Assembly (NCBI GenBank): GCA_035542155.1
Contig: DATKLX010000027.1
Location: forward strand, 1-8,249
Direction of reading: 5' to 3'
Source of the DNA: DATKLX01 sp035542155
Lineage (GTDB): Bacteria > Chloroflexota > Anaerolineae > Anaerolineales > Anaerolineaceae
Length of the DNA stretch: 8,249 nt
Shown here: in pieces, positions 5,772 to 8,249 of the stretch
Position numbering within the stretch: the stretch's first letter is position 1
Layout: every line of letters starts with the position of its first letter
Position numbers and translations under genes: made by a program
Notes under the pieces: generated by a model
What the model saw: only the letters and a program-made list of their open reading frames with translations
What the model was told of the DNA's origin: nothing
The model's database searches: none

Positions 5772-8249
5772 ATGAACATCATCCGATCGCGTAACCCGTT
5801 TCCTTTAATCCGCACCATCCTGGTCTTCGTTCTGGTGGTGGCGTCAATTATCTCCATCACGACAAATATACCCCATATTGTCCAGGGGGCCAGCTATTGG
5901 ACAGCCACGTCGAATTCGTTGACCACACCGAGGGGCAATTTTGGGACAGTTCGGTTGGCCGATGGTAAAGTACTGGTAGCCGGGGGTTGGGATAGTGGTC
6001 AAATATTCAAATCAGCCGAAATATATGATCCCGGAACCAACAGTTGGATATCCACCGGGTCTATGGCCAATGAACGGAAAAGTTTTGCCATTGCACGGCT
6101 GGATGACGGGCGTGTGTTGGCGGCAGGCGGAGTTCGCTACGACGGCAGCAATTATGTGGCGATCAATTCAGCCGAGGTATATACCCCGTCCTCAGGTACC
6201 TGGGTGTCTACGGGGAATCTCCCCATAAATCTGGCCTTTGCTACAGCGACCGCTCTGTCAAATGGAAATATTCTCATCGCAGGCGGCACCACCACCGGGA
6301 GTTCCGGGCTGGCAACAGCATACCTGTACAACCCCACTGCCGGTACTTTTTCTTCAACTGCGAACAATATGCGTTCTGGTCGTTGGAACCAAACGGCGAC
6401 TCTACTCTCCAATGGAAAAGTTCTCCTGGTAGGAGGAACCTCGGGCAACGGCACTAGCGCGAATAATACTATCGATCTATACGACCCGAACACAAACACT
6501 TGGGCCACAACAGGCTTGAACCCGATGGCGCAGGCCAGGGAGCATCATACGGCAACTTTATTGGCGAACGGTAAAGTCCTGGTGGTAGGCGGTGCGAGCG
6601 CCTGCACTAGCCAGGGGGAATGTACGGAATTAAATTCGGCTGAGATCTACGATCCCTCGAGCGGTACATGGTCGTCTGCCGGTACCCTGAATCCAGCCCG
6701 GTATTCTCACGAGGCAGCTCTTCTTGGAGATGGAACTGTTCTGGTTGCAGGTGGTACGGACGATAGTAACATCTTATCCTCTGCACAGATTTATGATCCT
6801 ATTGCGGGGACGTGGTCGACCGTCAATCCATCCATGTCGACCACCCGGATATTTCATTCCCTCACAACGTTATCGGATTACAAGGTTCTGGCAACCGCTG
6901 GGTCGAACAATGGCACAACTTCCTTCGTCGGGTCTGCTGAGGTTTATTCGGATGATCGCAGTGTAGCCACCATTGCCCTGGGAAATTTAAATCAACAGTA
7001 TGACGGGACACCCAGGCCTGCCAGTGCAACGACCAATCCCGGAGGCCTGAACGTCAGCCTGTACTACACCGGAATTGGAAGCACAGTTTATGGTCCTTCA
7101 GCCACTCCACCTACTCTGGTGGGAAATTATCACGTTTCGGCAGTGATCGAGAGTAATTCCAGTTACGTGGGTATGGCTGCCGACACGCTGACAATCTCCA
7201 AGGGGGATCAGACGATCACTTTTGATCCCTTGTCGGATAGAGATGTGAACGAAGCGGACTTCGCGGTCAACGCGACGGCCAGTTCCGGGCTGGCGGTCAG
7301 TTTTAGCGTTGGTGTGACTGATCAGTGTACGCTTCATGATGGGAATATGATCCACATCACCGCGGCCGGCAGTTGTACGGTGACCGCATCCCAGAATGGG
7401 AGCGCCAATTATAATTCGGCGACCCCCGTGTCGCGGACCTTTAACATTCTCGATGATGGAAAAATCAGCCAGACGATCACGTTCGCTCCTTTGCAGAATA
7501 AGGTCTATGGCAACCCGAACTTCGACGTGAGCGCAACGGCCAGTTCTGGGCTGCCGGTTAGCTTCAGTGCATCGGGCAATTGCTCTTTGATAGGCAGCGT
7601 CACGATCCAAATCACCGGGGCTGGTAGCTGTACGGTGACTGCTTCACAAGAGGGGAATGAGACCTACAGGGCCGCGGTTCCAGTGCCGCGTACTTTCACG
7701 ATTAATAGGGCCAGCCAGGTCATCAGCTTCGATCCGCTGCCCAATAAAACCTATGGAATTGTGGATTTTCCGGTCAACGCAACAACCTCCTCATCATTGC
7801 CGGTCAGTTTTAGCGTTGGTGTGACCGATCAGTGTACGCTTCATGATGGGAATATGATCCACATCACCGCGGCCGGCAATTGTAACGTGACCGCATCCCA
7901 GAATGGTGATGCGAACTACAATCCCGCTTCACCGGTAACTCGCTCGTTCACCATCTCGAAGGCCAACCAATCCATTACATTCGGCTCCTTGAGTAGCAAG
8001 ACCTATGGCGATGCGGACTTCGCGGTGAGCGCTACGACCAGTTTCGGGCTTTCGGTCAGCTTCAGCGCATCGGGCAACTGCACGCTTCATGATGGGAATA
8101 TGATCCACATCACCGCGGCCGGCAGTTGTGACGTGACCGCATCCCAGAATGGTGATGCGAACTACAATCCCGCTTCACCGGTAACTCGCTCGTTCACCAT
8201 CTCGAAGGCCAACCAATCCATTACATTCGGCTCCTTGAGTAGCAAGACC
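5772..8249 (+). CDS. Secreted kelch beta-propeller protein with MBG/YDG-type Ig repeats (3' end beyond window)
   Basis: An 826-codon plus-strand frame, open at the window end. Residues 1-11 are basic; 12-31 are hydrophobic and act as a signal peptide (possible cleavage after Ala40) or membrane anchor. Seven kelch-like blades follow at about 51-98, 99-150, 151-200, 201-252, 253-306, 307-355 and 356-393. The blades carry the pattern LxxGKVLVxGG, then SAEIYDPxxxTW. Blade 7 is worn (TAG for GG, no closing Trp), and blade 5 has an extra loop with Cys278 and Cys284, a likely disulfide. Residues about 397-479 form an MBG-like domain (YDGTPRPASATT, VGNYHVSA). From residue 480, repeats of about 82 residues start with QTITFxxL. 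They carry (K)TYG, SATxSxGLxVSFS and GSCxVTASQ, with one Cys pair per unit. Kelch propellers bind proteins or glycans, and MBG repeats usually act as extracellular stalks, so a surface adhesion or matrix role is inferred. No enzyme motif is visible. A C-terminal anchor or sorting signal would lie outside the window. Confidence 0.9.
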   Translation, partial: MNIIRSRNPFPLIRTILVFVLVVASIISITTNIPHIVQGASYWTATSNSLTTPRGNFGTVRLADGKVLVAGGWDSGQIFKSAEIYDPGTNSWISTGSMANERKSFAIARLDDGRVLAAGGVRYDGSNYVAINSAEVYTPSSGTWVSTGNLPINLAFATATALSNGNILIAGGTTTGSSGLATAYLYNPTAGTFSSTANNMRSGRWNQTATLLSNGKVLLVGGTSGNGTSANNTIDLYDPNTNTWATTGLNPMAQAREHHTATLLANGKVLVVGGASACTSQGECTELNSAEIYDPSSGTWSSAGTLNPARYSHEAALLGDGTVLVAGGTDDSNILSSAQIYDPIAGTWSTVNPSMSTTRIFHSLTTLSDYKVLATAGSNNGTTSFVGSAEVYSDDRSVATIALGNLNQQYDGTPRPASATTNPGGLNVSLYYTGIGSTVYGPSATPPTLVGNYHVSAVIESNSSYVGMAADTLTISKGDQTITFDPLSDRDVNEADFAVNATASSGLAVSFSVGVTDQCTLHDGNMIHITAAGSCTVTASQNGSANYNSATPVSRTFNILDDGKISQTITFAPLQNKVYGNPNFDVSATASSGLPVSFSASGNCSLIGSVTIQITGAGSCTVTASQEGNETYRAAVPVPRTFTINRASQVISFDPLPNKTYGIVDFPVNATTSSSLPVSFSVGVTDQCTLHDGNMIHITAAGNCNVTASQNGDANYNPASPVTRSFTISKANQSITFGSLSSKTYGDADFAVSATTSFGLSVSFSASGNCTLHDGNMIHITAAGSCDVTASQNGDANYNPASPVTRSFTISKANQSITFGSLSSKT
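7209..8249 (+). repeat. Tandem MBG-type repeat array inside the CDS, four full units plus a partial fifth
   Basis: Units begin at 7209, 7470, 7716, 7968 and 8214 (residues 480, 567, 649, 733 and 815), spaced 87, 82, 84 and 82 codons. The first unit is longer because of a short LDDGKIS insert before the second. Bases 7885-8003 and 8131-8249 are identical over 119 bp at 246-bp offset, with the match cut only by the window end. Bases 7294-7371 and 7801-7878 are near-identical (one mismatch) at 507-bp offset, skipping the intervening unit. All units stay in frame. Each full unit keeps two cysteines, about 16 to 18 residues apart, probably an intradomain disulfide. Confidence 0.9.

Noticed and set aside
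7098..7610. A 170-codon minus-strand open frame.
   Set aside because: It is antisense to the MBG repeats and repeats itself with the same period, as expected for a shadow of the repeat array.
7209..8249. Regular direct repeats that could suggest a CRISPR array or an insertion sequence.
   Set aside because: The period is about 246 bp, the repeats stay in frame and encode a known Ig-like fold pattern, and there are no spacers, terminal inverted repeats or transposase.

Overview
The window holds two long divergent coding regions, both cut by the window edges, separated by about 1 kb of mostly non-coding, partly AT-rich DNA. The left gene (4752 to 1, minus strand) is the first 1584 codons of a modular lipopeptide-type nonribosomal peptide synthetase: fatty acyl-AMP ligase (FAAL), acyl carrier protein, condensation domain, then an adenylation domain that runs off the edge just before its TGD motif. 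The right gene (5772 to beyond 8249, plus strand) encodes an exported or surface protein. It has an N-terminal hydrophobic export segment, a seven-blade kelch-type beta-propeller, one MBG/YDG-like Ig domain, and an array of cysteine-paired repeats of about 82 residues that continues past the window.

The organism is a bacterium of moderate GC with good Shine-Dalgarno sequences. A FAAL-primed NRPS beside a large kelch plus MBG-repeat surface protein fits environmental lineages such as Chloroflexota. Cyanobacteria or other large-genome bacteria are also possible. This is an impression from protein style, not a marker-gene assignment.

The NRPS would activate a free fatty acid as acyl-AMP, load it on the adjacent carrier protein, and condense it with the first amino acid chosen by the adenylation domain, giving an N-acylated peptide. 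The remaining modules must lie beyond position 1. The FAAL has two departures from its usual motifs (Arg in the P-loop-like motif, Asn in the YHDMGL motif). The adenylation domain has a readable nine-residue pocket signature that matches no standard code I know.

The intergenic region (4753-5771) holds a doubtful 83-codon ORF, a perfect 20-bp palindrome, a 9-bp-stem hairpin just after that ORF, and three TCTGGA hexamers spaced exactly 10 bp apart. It also holds a consensus TATAAT box and a strong ribosome binding site for the right gene. Nothing links the two large genes functionally beyond their divergent orientation.

The most striking nucleotide-level feature is the tandem repeat array at the right end. 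Neighbouring units share 119 bp of perfect identity at 246-bp offset, and alternate units share a 78-bp near-identical block at 507-bp offset. This mosaic pattern suggests recent duplication or gene conversion between repeats. I see no clearly new system here; the NRPS start module and the mosaic array are the items most worth following up.
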